From the NCBI GenBank assembly GCA_022793145.1, contig JAAWCI010000061.1:1-13875 (forward strand): a DNA stretch of 13,875 nucleotides, given 5' to 3'. Both the position numbers and the translations under genes were made by a program. This document shows, in pieces, positions 1-7,515 of this stretch. The stretch comes from Bacilli bacterium. GTDB taxonomy: Bacteria > Bacillota_I > Bacilli_A > RF39 > UBA660. The first letter of the stretch is position 1. Each line of letters opens with the position of its first letter. Under the pieces are notes generated by a model, which searched no databases, had not been told where the DNA came from, and was given only the letters and a program-made list of their open reading frames with translations.

Positions 1-19
1 AAGAATGCATTTTCTAGAT

Positions 20-48
20 TTGACTTGAATAAATCTCTATGATAATAT
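20..48 (+). promoter_or_regulatory. Candidate sigma-A promoter for the G5/3D protein gene
   Basis: A TTGACT -35 hexamer (20-25) is followed after 17 bp by TAATAT (43-48). GATAAT at 41-46 is an alternative -10 but with a short 15 bp spacer. The predicted leader is about 25 nt and carries the ribosome binding site AGAGGTG (68-74). Seen by eye only. Confidence 0.5.
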
Positions 49-81
49 GATAGTAGGGGAATAACATAAGAGGTGAATCAT

Positions 82-780
82 ATGAATATTGCCATTCTAA
101 CTACAATTGGAAAATGGGCGAGTTGTTTGTTAATTGGATTTGTTTCTATTTTTAGTGGTTCTGTGATAAAAAAAGAATTATTAGAAGCAACAAATGTGAA
201 TGAAAATAAAAGTTATAGTGCTTTGAATGAAACAATTCCTTATGAAACAAAAGTTGTATACAATTCAAAGACTCCTTCAACAATTAAAAAAGTACTAGTA
301 TCAGGTGAAGTAGGGATTACTACAATAAAAGAAAATGATGAGAAAGTAATTGTGAAAGAGCCAGTAACAGAAATCATAGAACAAGGAACAGGAGCAGCAG
401 GAGAATATGTCGGTCGAATTACTGGTTATGGTCCTGATTGTCCTGGTTGTAGTAGTACAGGAACTGTTGCTTGCCATACTGAAAATCGAGGAAAGCATAG
501 TTTAATAACGAATGGAATTTATTATGAAGATAAAGAATATGGAAAAGTAAGAATACTATCAGCAGCATCAGCATTTCCATGTGGAACTATAATAAAAGTA
601 GATAATGGGAAAATAGAACCATTTTATGGCGTTGTTTTAGATCGTGGTGGATCAATGAATAGTGCTTGGAAAAATGGAACTGTTTGGATAGATTTAGCCT
701 ATGCTTCATCAGCAGATGCAATAGCAGGAGGCATCACTGGAAGAAATATAAAATTTAGTGTACAAAGATGGGGATTTTAA
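82..780 (+). CDS. Membrane-anchored or exported G5 + 3D domain cell-wall protein (YabE-like)
   Basis: Probable cell-surface protein acting on or binding peptidoglycan, 232 aa. Residues 8-27 form a hydrophobic N-terminal segment after a lone Lys (uncleaved anchor or signal peptide). Residues about 52-102 resemble a G5 domain (IPYETKVVY ... GTGAAGEY). Residues about 108-232 look like a 3D domain: it keeps the Asp-rich signature as LDRGG (186-190) and WIDLAY (202-207), the equivalents of DtGGaI and riDly in MltA/Rpf-like 3D proteins. The DUF348 repeats of Bacillus YabE are missing. Four Cys (120, 123, 131, 167) in the 3D region could form disulfides or bind metal. A GTG at 73 lies inside the Shine-Dalgarno AGAGGTG, so ATG 82 (7 nt spacing) is the start. 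In Bacillus, yabE also sits just before the rsmA region. Domain calls come from motif recognition; the substrate is unknown. Confidence 0.8.
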   Translation: MNIAILTTIGKWASCLLIGFVSIFSGSVIKKELLEATNVNENKSYSALNETIPYETKVVYNSKTPSTIKKVLVSGEVGITTIKENDEKVIVKEPVTEIIEQGTGAAGEYVGRITGYGPDCPGCSSTGTVACHTENRGKHSLITNGIYYEDKEYGKVRILSAASAFPCGTIIKVDNGKIEPFYGVVLDRGGSMNSAWKNGTVWIDLAYASSADAIAGGITGRNIKFSVQRWGF

Positions 781-783
781 CCC

Positions 784-803
784 TCTTTTTTGTTGAAAAA
801 AGA
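784..803 (+). terminator. Weak AT-only hairpin after the G5/3D gene
   Basis: TCTTTTTT and AAAAAAGA can pair around a GTTG loop just after the stop codon. The stem is almost all A-T and has no following U-tract, so termination would be weak. It overlaps the -35 box of the next promoter. Confidence 0.25.
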
Positions 804-821
804 AAGAAAAGTAGTTATAAT
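793..821 (+). promoter_or_regulatory. Strong sigma-A promoter for rsmA-ung-tilS-ftsH
   Basis: TTGAAA (793-798), a 17 bp spacer and a perfect TATAAT (816-821) give a near-consensus housekeeping promoter. Transcription would begin near 828, leaving a short leader of about 20 nt that contains the GGAGG at 838-842. No other convincing promoter was seen before ftsH ends, so it probably drives all four genes. Confidence 0.75.
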
Positions 822-847
822 AAATAAAACGACGATTGGAGGAACTT

Positions 848-1699
848 ATGGAATATTCACCGAAAAAACTTTCTGATATTTTAGAAAGGCATGGATTTAA
901 TTTTAAAAAAAGTTTTGGCCAGAACTTTATTGTAGATGAAAATATTATTGATGCTATTATATATAAATCAAAAATAACTCCAAATACTTTGGTTTTAGAA
1001 ATTGGACCAGGAGCAGGAGCCCTTACTTATAAGTTAAGTGAAGTGGCTAAAAATGTATTATGTTTTGAGATCGATACAAAATTAAAACCAGTGTTGGAAG
1101 AACTATTAAAAGAAAAACAAAATGTAGAAATCGTGTTTGAGGATTTTTTAACCGCTAATGTAAAAGAAAAACTTTCTTCTTACACATATGAGACCTTATA
1201 TGTAGTAGCAAATTTACCTTATTATATAACAACTCCAATTATTATGAAGTTAATAGAAGAAAAAATTCCAGTTAGTAAAATTGTTATCATGGTCCAAAAA
1301 GAAGTTGGAGATAGATTTAAAGCATCTCCAGGAACGAAAGATTATAGTTCTTTATCTATCTTTTTAAATTATTATTTTGAAGTGAAAAAATTAATGGATG
1401 TTAGTAAACATGTATTTATTCCAAAACCAAATGTGGATAGTATTATTATCGAAATGAAAAAGAAGAAAACTCAAAGGCAAGTGATAGATGAGGAATATTT
1501 TTTTAAATTGATCAGAGATAGTTTTAAACAAAAAAGAAAAACGATAAAAAATAATTTAAAAGAGTATCCACTAGAGATTATTGAGCAAGTATTAAAAAAG
1601 AATGGTTTTGACTTAAGTGTAAGAGCAGAGCAATTATCACTTGATATATTTATTGATATAGCAAATAGCGTTAGTAAAGGTGTGTGTAGTAATGATTAA
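848..1699 (+). CDS. rsmA: 16S rRNA dimethyladenosine transferase
   Basis: SAM-dependent enzyme that dimethylates two adjacent adenines in the 3'-terminal hairpin of 16S rRNA (A1518/A1519 in E. coli numbering) late in 30S assembly; also called KsgA. The protein is 283 aa. Visible motifs: KSFGQNF (21-27), SAM-binding motif I EIGPGAGALT (51-60), the acidic FEID (73-76), catalytic motif IV NLPYY (122-126), QKEVGDRF (150-157) and PKPNVDS (192-198). The C-terminal helical domain is complete, ending in the family's RAEQLSLD stretch (259-266). A longer frame begins at TTG 836, but GGAGG at 838-842 is 5 nt from ATG 848, so ATG 848 is the start. The gene overlaps ung by 8 nt. The rnmV gene that usually precedes rsmA in Bacillus is not here. 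Confidence 0.95.
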   Translation: MEYSPKKLSDILERHGFNFKKSFGQNFIVDENIIDAIIYKSKITPNTLVLEIGPGAGALTYKLSEVAKNVLCFEIDTKLKPVLEELLKEKQNVEIVFEDFLTANVKEKLSSYTYETLYVVANLPYYITTPIIMKLIEEKIPVSKIVIMVQKEVGDRFKASPGTKDYSSLSIFLNYYFEVKKLMDVSKHVFIPKPNVDSIIIEMKKKKTQRQVIDEEYFFKLIRDSFKQKRKTIKNNLKEYPLEIIEQVLKKNGFDLSVRAEQLSLDIFIDIANSVSKGVCSND

Positions 1700-2342
1700 T
1701 AAAAAATGGGATGTTATGTTGGAACAAGAATTTAAAAAGGACTATTTTAAGAAATTAGGTGTATTTATTAGAGATGAATATCAACATAGAATTGTATATC
1801 CAGAATATAAAAATATATTTAATGCTTTGAGATATACAGATTATGATGAAGTAAAAGTAGTTATTTTAGGACAAGATCCTTATCATGGAGAAAGAGAAGC
1901 TCATGGACTGTCTTTTTCTGTACAAGAAGGTGTTCCAATGCCGCCTTCTTTGCAAAATATTTTTAAAGAATTGGAAGATGATATTGGGGTAAAACGAAGT
2001 TGTAGTGATTTAACTGACTGGGCCAAAAAGGGAGTATTATTATTAAACTCTATTATGACTGTTGTAAAAGATAGACCATTATCGCATAAAGAAAAAGGAT
2101 GGGAAATATTTACAGATAATATTATAAGGATGCTTAGTGAGAGAGAGGAACCTATTGTTTTCATTTTGTGGGGAAGTTATGCAAGAAGTAAAAAAGTACT
2201 GATTACAAACCCAAAACATAAAATAATAGAGAGTGTCCATCCTTCACCATTATCTGCATATCGAGGCTTTTTTGGAAGTAAACCCTTTTCTAAGACAAAT
2301 GAATTTTTAGAGAATATGTATGGAAAAGGGATTGATTGGTAA
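1692..2342 (+). CDS. ung: Uracil-DNA glycosylase, family 1
   Basis: Removes uracil from DNA after cytosine deamination or dUTP misincorporation, starting base excision repair. The protein is 216 aa, near the usual length. Visible signatures: the catalytic water-activating loop GQDPYHG (60-66, Asp62), the uracil-recognition stretch LLLNSIMTV (116-124, Asn119), FILWGSYA (157-164), and the DNA-intercalating loop HPSPLSAYRGF (183-193, His183). A longer frame starts at GTG 1680, but AAAGGTG (1676-1682) is 9 nt from ATG 1692, which suits the shorter protein and overlaps the end of rsmA by 8 nt, suggesting translational coupling. Its stop codon overlaps the tilS start by one base. Ung between rsmA and tilS is not the Bacillus order. 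Confidence 0.96.
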   Translation: MINKKWDVMLEQEFKKDYFKKLGVFIRDEYQHRIVYPEYKNIFNALRYTDYDEVKVVILGQDPYHGEREAHGLSFSVQEGVPMPPSLQNIFKELEDDIGVKRSCSDLTDWAKKGVLLLNSIMTVVKDRPLSHKEKGWEIFTDNIIRMLSEREEPIVFILWGSYARSKKVLITNPKHKIIESVHPSPLSAYRGFFGSKPFSKTNEFLENMYGKGIDW

Positions 2343-3643
2343 TGATTGAAGAAACAATCAGAAAATTAAAGATTGACTCAAAGGAACCAATTGTAATCGC
2401 AGTATCAGGCGGCCCAGACTCTATGGCGTTGCTATCTTTATTAGACTCTTATTTTGAGAATATCATATGTGCCCATGTACATCATAATACAGGAAGAATA
2501 GGGCAAGATGAAGATGAAAAATTTGTAAAAGATTACTGTAAAAAACATCATTATACTTTTGAAAGTATGAAAATTGAAGATTATGACAAAAACAATTTTC
2601 ATAATCAGGCACATAAAATAAGGTATCATTTTTTTGAAATAATTATGAAAAGGTATCATAGTCATTACCTTTTTACAGCGCATCATGGAGATGATTTGAT
2701 AGAAACGATGTTATTTAGAATGATGAGAGGTTCCACTATAGATGCATTACATGGTTTTTCAGAAATTTCAAAAAAAAATGATTATACAATAGTTAGACCT
2801 TTACTAAAATATACAAAAGAAGAATTGCTAAAATATAATGCTCAAAATAATATTCCATATCAAATAGATAGCTCAAATGATAAAGACGTTTATACAAGAA
2901 ATCGAATTCGGAAAAATATATTGCCTTTTTTAAAAAAAGAGCATAGAAATGTACATTTAAAGTTTTTAAAGTTAAGTCAAGAATTAGAGCAAATGGAACG
3001 CTTTATCCAAAAGGAAGCAGAAAAAGAAAAGAAAGTTCGTTTTTGTAGTAATATATTAGATGTTTCTTGTTGGAATCGTTTAGAAAAGATTATTGCCAAG
3101 CGAATATTGCAACTTATATTGAGTGATATATATAAAGAGAAGCAAGAATTATTAGAAACAATTCATATTGAGTTATTAGAAAATTTAATTATGAACGCAA
3201 AATCAGGCACAAAGTTAATATTTCCAAACAATTTAGTGATAAAAAAAGAATATCGCAAAATATTATTTGGAGAACAAAAAGGGACTTCTTATGAGATGAT
3301 CTTAGAACATGATATCAGACTTCCAAATGGGCATGAAATAAGGTTCGTGAAGGAAGAAGAGTCAGACTCAAATTTTGTTTGCCGGTTAAAAAAAGAAGAG
3401 ATAGAATTTCCACTTTTCGTAAGAACAAGGAAAGAACATGATAAAATGGAAGTAAAGGGATTAAACGGAAGTAAAAAAATAAAAGAAATTTTTATAAATT
3501 CTAAAGTACCAGAACATACTAGAATATCATATCCGATTGTTACAGATAAAACAGGAAAAATAGTCTGGCTTCCTGGAGTGAAAAAATCGAAATTTGATAA
3601 AACAAAAGAAGAAAAATATGATATAATACTTAGGTACTATTAA
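2342..3643 (+). CDS. tilS: tRNA(Ile)-lysidine synthetase
   Basis: ATP-dependent enzyme that converts C34 of the tRNA-Ile CAU anticodon to lysidine, changing its codon from AUG to AUA and its identity from Met to Ile; essential where AUA is used. The protein is 433 aa. The N-terminal N-type ATP pyrophosphatase domain shows the P-loop SGGPDS (22-27), AHHGDD (113-118) and D..SN.....RNRIR (176-190). The C-terminal part ends in a TilS_C-like region (about 385-425) with WLPGVKKS. The frame extends to TTG 2336, and AAAAGGG (2324-2330) would suit that codon by spacing. I prefer ATG 2342 because TAATG joins it directly to the ung stop, but the two starts differ by only two residues. The hpt gene that often separates tilS from ftsH is absent. 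Confidence 0.95.
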   Translation: MIEETIRKLKIDSKEPIVIAVSGGPDSMALLSLLDSYFENIICAHVHHNTGRIGQDEDEKFVKDYCKKHHYTFESMKIEDYDKNNFHNQAHKIRYHFFEIIMKRYHSHYLFTAHHGDDLIETMLFRMMRGSTIDALHGFSEISKKNDYTIVRPLLKYTKEELLKYNAQNNIPYQIDSSNDKDVYTRNRIRKNILPFLKKEHRNVHLKFLKLSQELEQMERFIQKEAEKEKKVRFCSNILDVSCWNRLEKIIAKRILQLILSDIYKEKQELLETIHIELLENLIMNAKSGTKLIFPNNLVIKKEYRKILFGEQKGTSYEMILEHDIRLPNGHEIRFVKEEESDSNFVCRLKKEEIEFPLFVRTRKEHDKMEVKGLNGSKKIKEIFINSKVPEHTRISYPIVTDKTGKIVWLPGVKKSKFDKTKEEKYDIILRYY

Positions 3644-3659
3644 GGAGGGAAAAGATTAA

Positions 3660-5654
3660 ATGAATAAAAAAGCTGTGAAAAGAGGGTTAGTACCATATTT
3701 GTTTTTATTTCTAGTCATAGCTAGTGTCATGTATTTTTTCAATATAATTAATCAAAAAGTAAATAATATTACGTATGATAAATTTATAGAAGCAGCAGAA
3801 AAGGGAGACGTAACAGAAATCAAGGTGATTCCTAGAAGTAGTGCTTATGTTTATGAGATTCGAGGAAAGCTGAAAGATTATAATGAAAATGAAACCTTTA
3901 TATTAAAGCTGCCACTAGCAGAAGAATCAATGACAAAATTAATGGATTTAGAAGCAGAACATAAATTTAAGTTAGAGACAATCAGTGATCCTGATTCTAA
4001 TAAAATTGTATTGTTCTTAATTAATATTGTGCCAATGTTGATTTTATTAGGCGGAGCCTTTTTCATAATCACAAGACAAATGGGAAGTGCTAATAAATCA
4101 ATGGATTTTGGAAAAAGTAGAGCACGGTTATCAGAAAATAATAAAAAAGTTACATTTAAAGATGTTGCTGGATTAGATGAAGAAAAAGAGGAAGTTGCAG
4201 AATTAATAGATTTCTTAAAAAGCCCTAAAAAATTTCAATCATTAGGTGCCAGAATTCCGAAGGGGGTTTTATTAGTGGGGCCTCCAGGAACAGGAAAGAC
4301 TTTGTTAGCGCGTGCAGTAGCAGGAGAAGCAAATGTGCCATTTTACTATATTAGTGGTAGTGAATTTGTAGAATTATTTGTTGGTGTAGGAGCAAGTCGT
4401 GTAAGAGATATGTTTAAGCAGGCAAAACAAAGCGCTCCATGTTTAATTTTTATTGATGAAATAGATGCTGTAGGACGTCAAAGAGGTGCAGGATTAGGTG
4501 GCGGACATGATGAAAGAGAGCAAACCTTAAATCAGTTGTTAACGGAGATGGATGGTTTTGGAGCAAATGAAGGAATTATTATTATAGCAGCAACAAATCG
4601 CCCAGATGTTTTGGATCCAGCTTTACTTCGTCCTGGAAGATTTGATAGACAAGTGACAGTTAATCTGCCTGATATAAAAGGAAGAGAAGAAATATTGAAA
4701 GTTCATGCAAGAGGAAAAACGTTCAGTAAAGCAGTAGAACTTTCCAATATTGCCAAAAGAACAGTTGGATTTAGTGGAGCTGATTTAGAAAATTTACTAA
4801 ATGAAGCAGCTTTGCTTGCAGTTAGAAGAAATAAAAAAGCAATTAGTATGACAGAAATTGATGAAGCTCATGACCGTGTATTGATGGGACCAGCTAAAAA
4901 AAGTCATAAATATACAGAGCATGAAAAGAAAGTGGTTGCTTACCATGAAGCAGGGCATGCCGTTTTAGGATTATGCTTAGATGGAGCAAATGAAGTTCAG
5001 AAAATAACGATTGTTCCACGTGGATCAGCAGGTGGATATAATTTAATGTTACCAAAAGAAGAAACTTATTTACAAACCAAGAGTGAGTTATTAGGAATGA
5101 TTAGTGGACTACTTGGAGGGCGTGTAGCAGAAGAATTTATTTTTCATGAAGTGACTACTGGGGCACATAATGATTTTGAAAAAGCGACAAAAATTGCTCG
5201 TGCTATGGTAACAGAATATGGTATGAGTGAATTAGGACCAGTTCAATTCGAGCATCAAGAATCTAGTGTCTTTTTGGGAAGGGATTATAATAAAAGTAAG
5301 AATTTCTCAAGTCAAGTTGCATTTGAAATTGATCAAGAACAGAGAAAGATTATTCATGAATGTTATGAAAAAGCAAAATCTGTTATTTATGAAAATAAAA
5401 AGCTATTAGATTTAATAGCAACAACATTGTTAGAATATGAAACAATAACAAAAGAACAAATTGAATATCTTGTAAAAAATGGCTGTATGCCTGATGATGA
5501 TAAAGAAATAGATGAAAGTGAATTTAAAGAAGCTAGTCTGAAAGATTTATCGTTAAAAGAATTACAAGAAATAGCAAAAGAAAAAGGACTTGAAGACATA
5601 GATAATTTAACAAAAGAAGAATTAGCAGAAAAGTTAGAAGGATTAGAAAAATAA
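3660..5654 (+). CDS. ftsH: ATP-dependent zinc metalloprotease FtsH with Rho_N-like C-terminal tail
   Basis: Membrane-bound AAA+ protease that extracts and degrades misassembled membrane proteins and some regulators. The protein is 664 aa. Order: transmembrane segment 10-29, extracytoplasmic domain about 30-114, transmembrane segment 115-137, then the cytoplasmic AAA domain with Walker A GPPGTGKT (207-214), pore loop FVG (240-242), Walker B LIFIDEID (262-269), and the second region of homology with RPGRFDR (324-330, arginine fingers). The M41 protease domain has HEAGH (429-433, Glu430 catalytic) and the third zinc ligand Asp505 in [10 protein letters not shown]. After the normal end, residues 626-660 form a [18 protein letters not shown] ... 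[10 protein letters not shown] segment resembling a Rho_N/SAP-like fold, which I do not recall in Bacillus FtsH. AAGGAGG (3642-3648) fixes the ATG at 3660, 16 nt after tilS. Confidence 0.97.
   Translation: MNKKAVKRGLVPYLFLFLVIASVMYFFNIINQKVNNITYDKFIEAAEKGDVTEIKVIPRSSAYVYEIRGKLKDYNENETFILKLPLAEESMTKLMDLEAEHKFKLETISDPDSNKIVLFLINIVPMLILLGGAFFIITRQMGSANKSMDFGKSRARLSENNKKVTFKDVAGLDEEKEEVAELIDFLKSPKKFQSLGARIPKGVLLVGPPGTGKTLLARAVAGEANVPFYYISGSEFVELFVGVGASRVRDMFKQAKQSAPCLIFIDEIDAVGRQRGAGLGGGHDEREQTLNQLLTEMDGFGANEGIIIIAATNRPDVLDPALLRPGRFDRQVTVNLPDIKGREEILKVHARGKTFSKAVELSNIAKRTVGFSGADLENLLNEAALLAVRRNKKAISMTEIDEAHDRVLMGPAKKSHKYTEHEKKVVAYHEAGHAVLGLCLDGANEVQKITIVPRGSAGGYNLMLPKEETYLQTKSELLGMISGLLGGRVAEEFIFHEVTTGAHNDFEKATKIARAMVTEYGMSELGPVQFEHQESSVFLGRDYNKSKNFSSQVAFEIDQEQRKIIHECYEKAKSVIYENKKLLDLIATTLLEYETITKEQIEYLVKNGCMPDDDKEIDESEFKEASLKDLSLKELQEIAKEKGLEDIDNLTKEELAEKLEGLEK
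5012..5027. promoter_or_regulatory. parS-like ParB-binding site inside ftsH (candidate)
   Basis: TGTTCCACGTGGATCA matches the Bacillus-type parS TGTTCCACGTGAAACA at 14 of 16 positions and keeps the central CACGTG, the only CACGTG I found in the window. It lies about 850 bp upstream of parA. The same bases encode the conserved FtsH residues IVPRG, so part of the match is explained by protein constraint. ParB binding is inferred, not shown. Confidence 0.35.
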
Positions 5655-5691
5655 TCTTTCTTTTTTTTATAAAAATAATAACAGAAAGATT
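5653..5691 (+). terminator. Long AT-rich hairpin after ftsH
   Basis: AATCTTTCT (5653-5661) pairs perfectly with AGAAAGATT (5683-5691), and T-rich and A-rich stretches inside can extend the pairing. It overlaps the ftsH stop codon. The downstream tract (TAATAATTT) is only partly U-rich, so some read-through into parA is possible. Confidence 0.4.
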
Positions 5692-5861
5692 TAATAATTT
5701 ATTGAATTATATTGTTTAAAAAAGAAGAGATAATGTGTATAAATAAAGGTATCAATAAGTTTGGGAAATATCTTTTTAGATTTTTCAAAAATTAAGATAG
5801 CTATCGATAAATATTTATGATAAAATATGATATAGAACGTAATTAGGAAATGGTGATGTAA
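5655..5861. other. AT-rich ftsH-parA spacer with palindromes and one DnaA-box-like 9-mer
   Basis: This 207 bp spacer holds the ftsH hairpin, one relaxed DnaA-box match (TGTGTATAA, 5734-5742; reverse complement fits TTATNCACA), and two adjacent perfect palindromes: GATAGCTATC (5796-5805) and ATAAATATTTAT (5807-5818). Two TATGAT hexamers (5816-5821 and 5826-5831) could be -10 boxes for parA, but neither has a good -35 at proper spacing, so I do not call a promoter. The palindromes overlap the likely promoter area and could be operators; AT-richness makes chance likely. Confidence 0.4.
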
Positions 5862-6647
5862 ATGGGAAAAATAATAGCCTTAGTTAATCAAAAAGGAGGC
5901 GTAGGAAAAACAACTTCAAGTATTAATTTAGCAGCCTCTTTAGGTGCTTTAAGAGAAAAGGTATTATTAGTTGATTTAGATCCCCAAGGAAATGCAACAA
6001 CTGGGGTCGGAATTGATAAGGGAGAAGTAAAGAAAAATGTTTATAATCTAATGATAGATGATGCAGAATTAAATGAAGTAATCATTAAAACGAAATTTAA
6101 AAATCTTTATATTATCCCATCTAATATTGTATTAGCAGGAGCCAATCCAGAACTATTACAAAGAAGTATAGTAGAACCAGGATTTCAAAAAAATGCGCAA
6201 TTGAAAAAATATTTAGATGAGGCAAAATCTATGTTTGATTATGTTATTATTGACTGTCCACCATCTTTAGAAACCTTGACATTAAATGCTTTGACTGCTT
6301 CAGACTCAGTTATAATTCCTGTACAGTGTGAATTTTTTGCCCTAGAGGGAATTATGCAGTTATTAAATACAATTATGCTAGCACAAAAAAATCTGAATCC
6401 AACATTGGATATAGAAGGCGTATTATTAACTATGTTAGACAATCGTACTAATTTAGGATTAGAAGTAGTAGAGGATATCAAAAGCTATTTTAAAGAACGA
6501 GTTTATGATACTATTATTCCTAGACTAGTTCGTTTATCAGAAGCTCCAAGTCATGGGAAACCAATTATTGCTTATGATCCAAATAGTCGAGGAACAGAAG
6601 CATATCTTAATTTAGCAAAGGAGGTATTAGAAAGAAATGGAAAATAG
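5862..6647 (+). CDS. parA: Chromosome partitioning ATPase ParA (Soj)
   Basis: Deviant Walker ATPase that binds DNA nonspecifically as an ATP dimer and works with ParB in origin segregation and, in Bacillus, control of DnaA. The protein is 261 aa with no N-terminal helix-turn-helix, as in small chromosomal ParA/Soj proteins rather than large plasmid ParA. Motifs: KGGVGKTT (11-18, with the signature Lys11 and Lys16), switch I VDLDPQGNATTG (37-48), and Walker B YVIIDCPPSL (127-136, Asp131). GGTGAT (5852-5857) lies a few bases before ATG 5862. It overlaps parB by 11 nt. The usual upstream neighbours noc and rsmG are missing; ftsH precedes it instead. Confidence 0.96.
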   Translation: MGKIIALVNQKGGVGKTTSSINLAASLGALREKVLLVDLDPQGNATTGVGIDKGEVKKNVYNLMIDDAELNEVIIKTKFKNLYIIPSNIVLAGANPELLQRSIVEPGFQKNAQLKKYLDEAKSMFDYVIIDCPPSLETLTLNALTASDSVIIPVQCEFFALEGIMQLLNTIMLAQKNLNPTLDIEGVLLTMLDNRTNLGLEVVEDIKSYFKERVYDTIIPRLVRLSEAPSHGKPIIAYDPNSRGTEAYLNLAKEVLERNGK

Positions 6648-7512
6648 AAGAGCATTGGGTAGAGGTCTTGAACAACTTTTCAATAGTGATAATTTAGATA
6701 TTGAAAGTATGGAAAGACAAATTTATGAGACAACTTCAAAAGAAGAAATTATGGAACTTGATATTTCTGAACTTCGTCCAAATCCATATCAGCCTCGTAA
6801 AGTATTTAAAGATGAAAGTTTAGCAGAACTTGCTAATTCAATTAAAGAACATGGTGTGTTCCAACCTATTATTGTTAAAAAAAGCATTAAAGGTTATGAA
6901 ATCGTAGCTGGAGAAAGAAGATATCGTGCTAGCAAAATGGCTGGATTAGATAAAATTCCAGCAATCATTAGACAATTTACAGATGAGCAAATGATGGAAA
7001 TAGCTCTTTTAGAAAATCTACAAAGAGAAAATTTAAGTGCGATAGAGGAAGCTGAAGCATATAGAAGAATGATAGAAAGCTTAGATATTACGCAAGAAGA
7101 ATTATCAAGAAGAATAGGAAAAAGTAGAAGCCATATTACAAATATCTTAGGATTATTAAGATTACCAAAAGAAGTTCAAACAGAAGTAGCGAATGGAACG
7201 ATTAGTATGGGACATGCTAGAGTATTAAGTAAATTAGAATCTGAGGAACGAATTATTGAACTTGCGCACCAAATTATTGAAGAAAAATTGCCAGTTCGAG
7301 AAATAGAATCAATAGCTTCAGATAAGAGTGTAGAAAAAAAAGTAAAAATTCATAGGCAAAAAGAAAGTAATAATGACTATAAATATGTAGAAGATTTATT
7401 GAGAGAAAAATTAGATACAAAAGTAAAAATAAAAGATAAAAAAGTAGAAATACATTTTAGTAACGTTGCAGATTTGAATAGAATTTTAGAAATTTTAAAT
7501 GTAAAGGAGTAA
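6637..7512 (+). CDS. parB: Chromosome partitioning protein ParB (Spo0J), CTPase clamp
   Basis: Binds parS, loads as a CTP-dependent sliding clamp and recruits SMC condensin. The protein is 291 aa. It opens with the ParA-stimulating peptide RRALGRGLEQLF (4-15). Box I is PNPYQPRKVF (48-57), and the CTP/phosphate-binding GERRYRA is at 92-98. ENLQRENL (126-133) follows, then a helix-turn-helix (about 151-177) that reads the parS centre. The C-terminal dimerisation part is about 247-290. AAAGGAGGT (6617-6625) lies inside the end of parA, 11 nt before ATG 6637, consistent with coupled translation and balanced ParA:ParB. All expected parts are intact. A candidate target lies at 5012-5027 in ftsH. 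Confidence 0.96.
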   Translation: MENRRALGRGLEQLFNSDNLDIESMERQIYETTSKEEIMELDISELRPNPYQPRKVFKDESLAELANSIKEHGVFQPIIVKKSIKGYEIVAGERRYRASKMAGLDKIPAIIRQFTDEQMMEIALLENLQRENLSAIEEAEAYRRMIESLDITQEELSRRIGKSRSHITNILGLLRLPKEVQTEVANGTISMGHARVLSKLESEERIIELAHQIIEEKLPVREIESIASDKSVEKKVKIHRQKESNNDYKYVEDLLREKLDTKVKIKDKKVEIHFSNVADLNRILEILNVKE

Positions 7513-7515
7513 TGT

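Noticed and set aside
94..126. Lipobox in the G5/3D protein around Cys15
   Set aside because: Residues before Cys15 are Trp-Ala-Ser with no Leu at -3, and the hydrophobic stretch mostly follows the Cys, so a lipoprotein signal is not supported.
1432..1440. TGTGGATAG as a DnaA box in rsmA
   Set aside because: One mismatch from consensus, isolated within coding sequence, with no neighbouring boxes.
3622..3627. Perfect TATAAT near the end of tilS as an ftsH promoter
   Set aside because: The nearest TTGATA (3594-3599) is 22 bp upstream, too far for sigma-A; it is coding sequence and the match is likely chance.
7512..7514. ATG overlapping the parB stop as the MscS gene start
   Set aside because: It is out of frame with the MscS gene; ATG 7516 has the correct spacing from AAAGGAGT.
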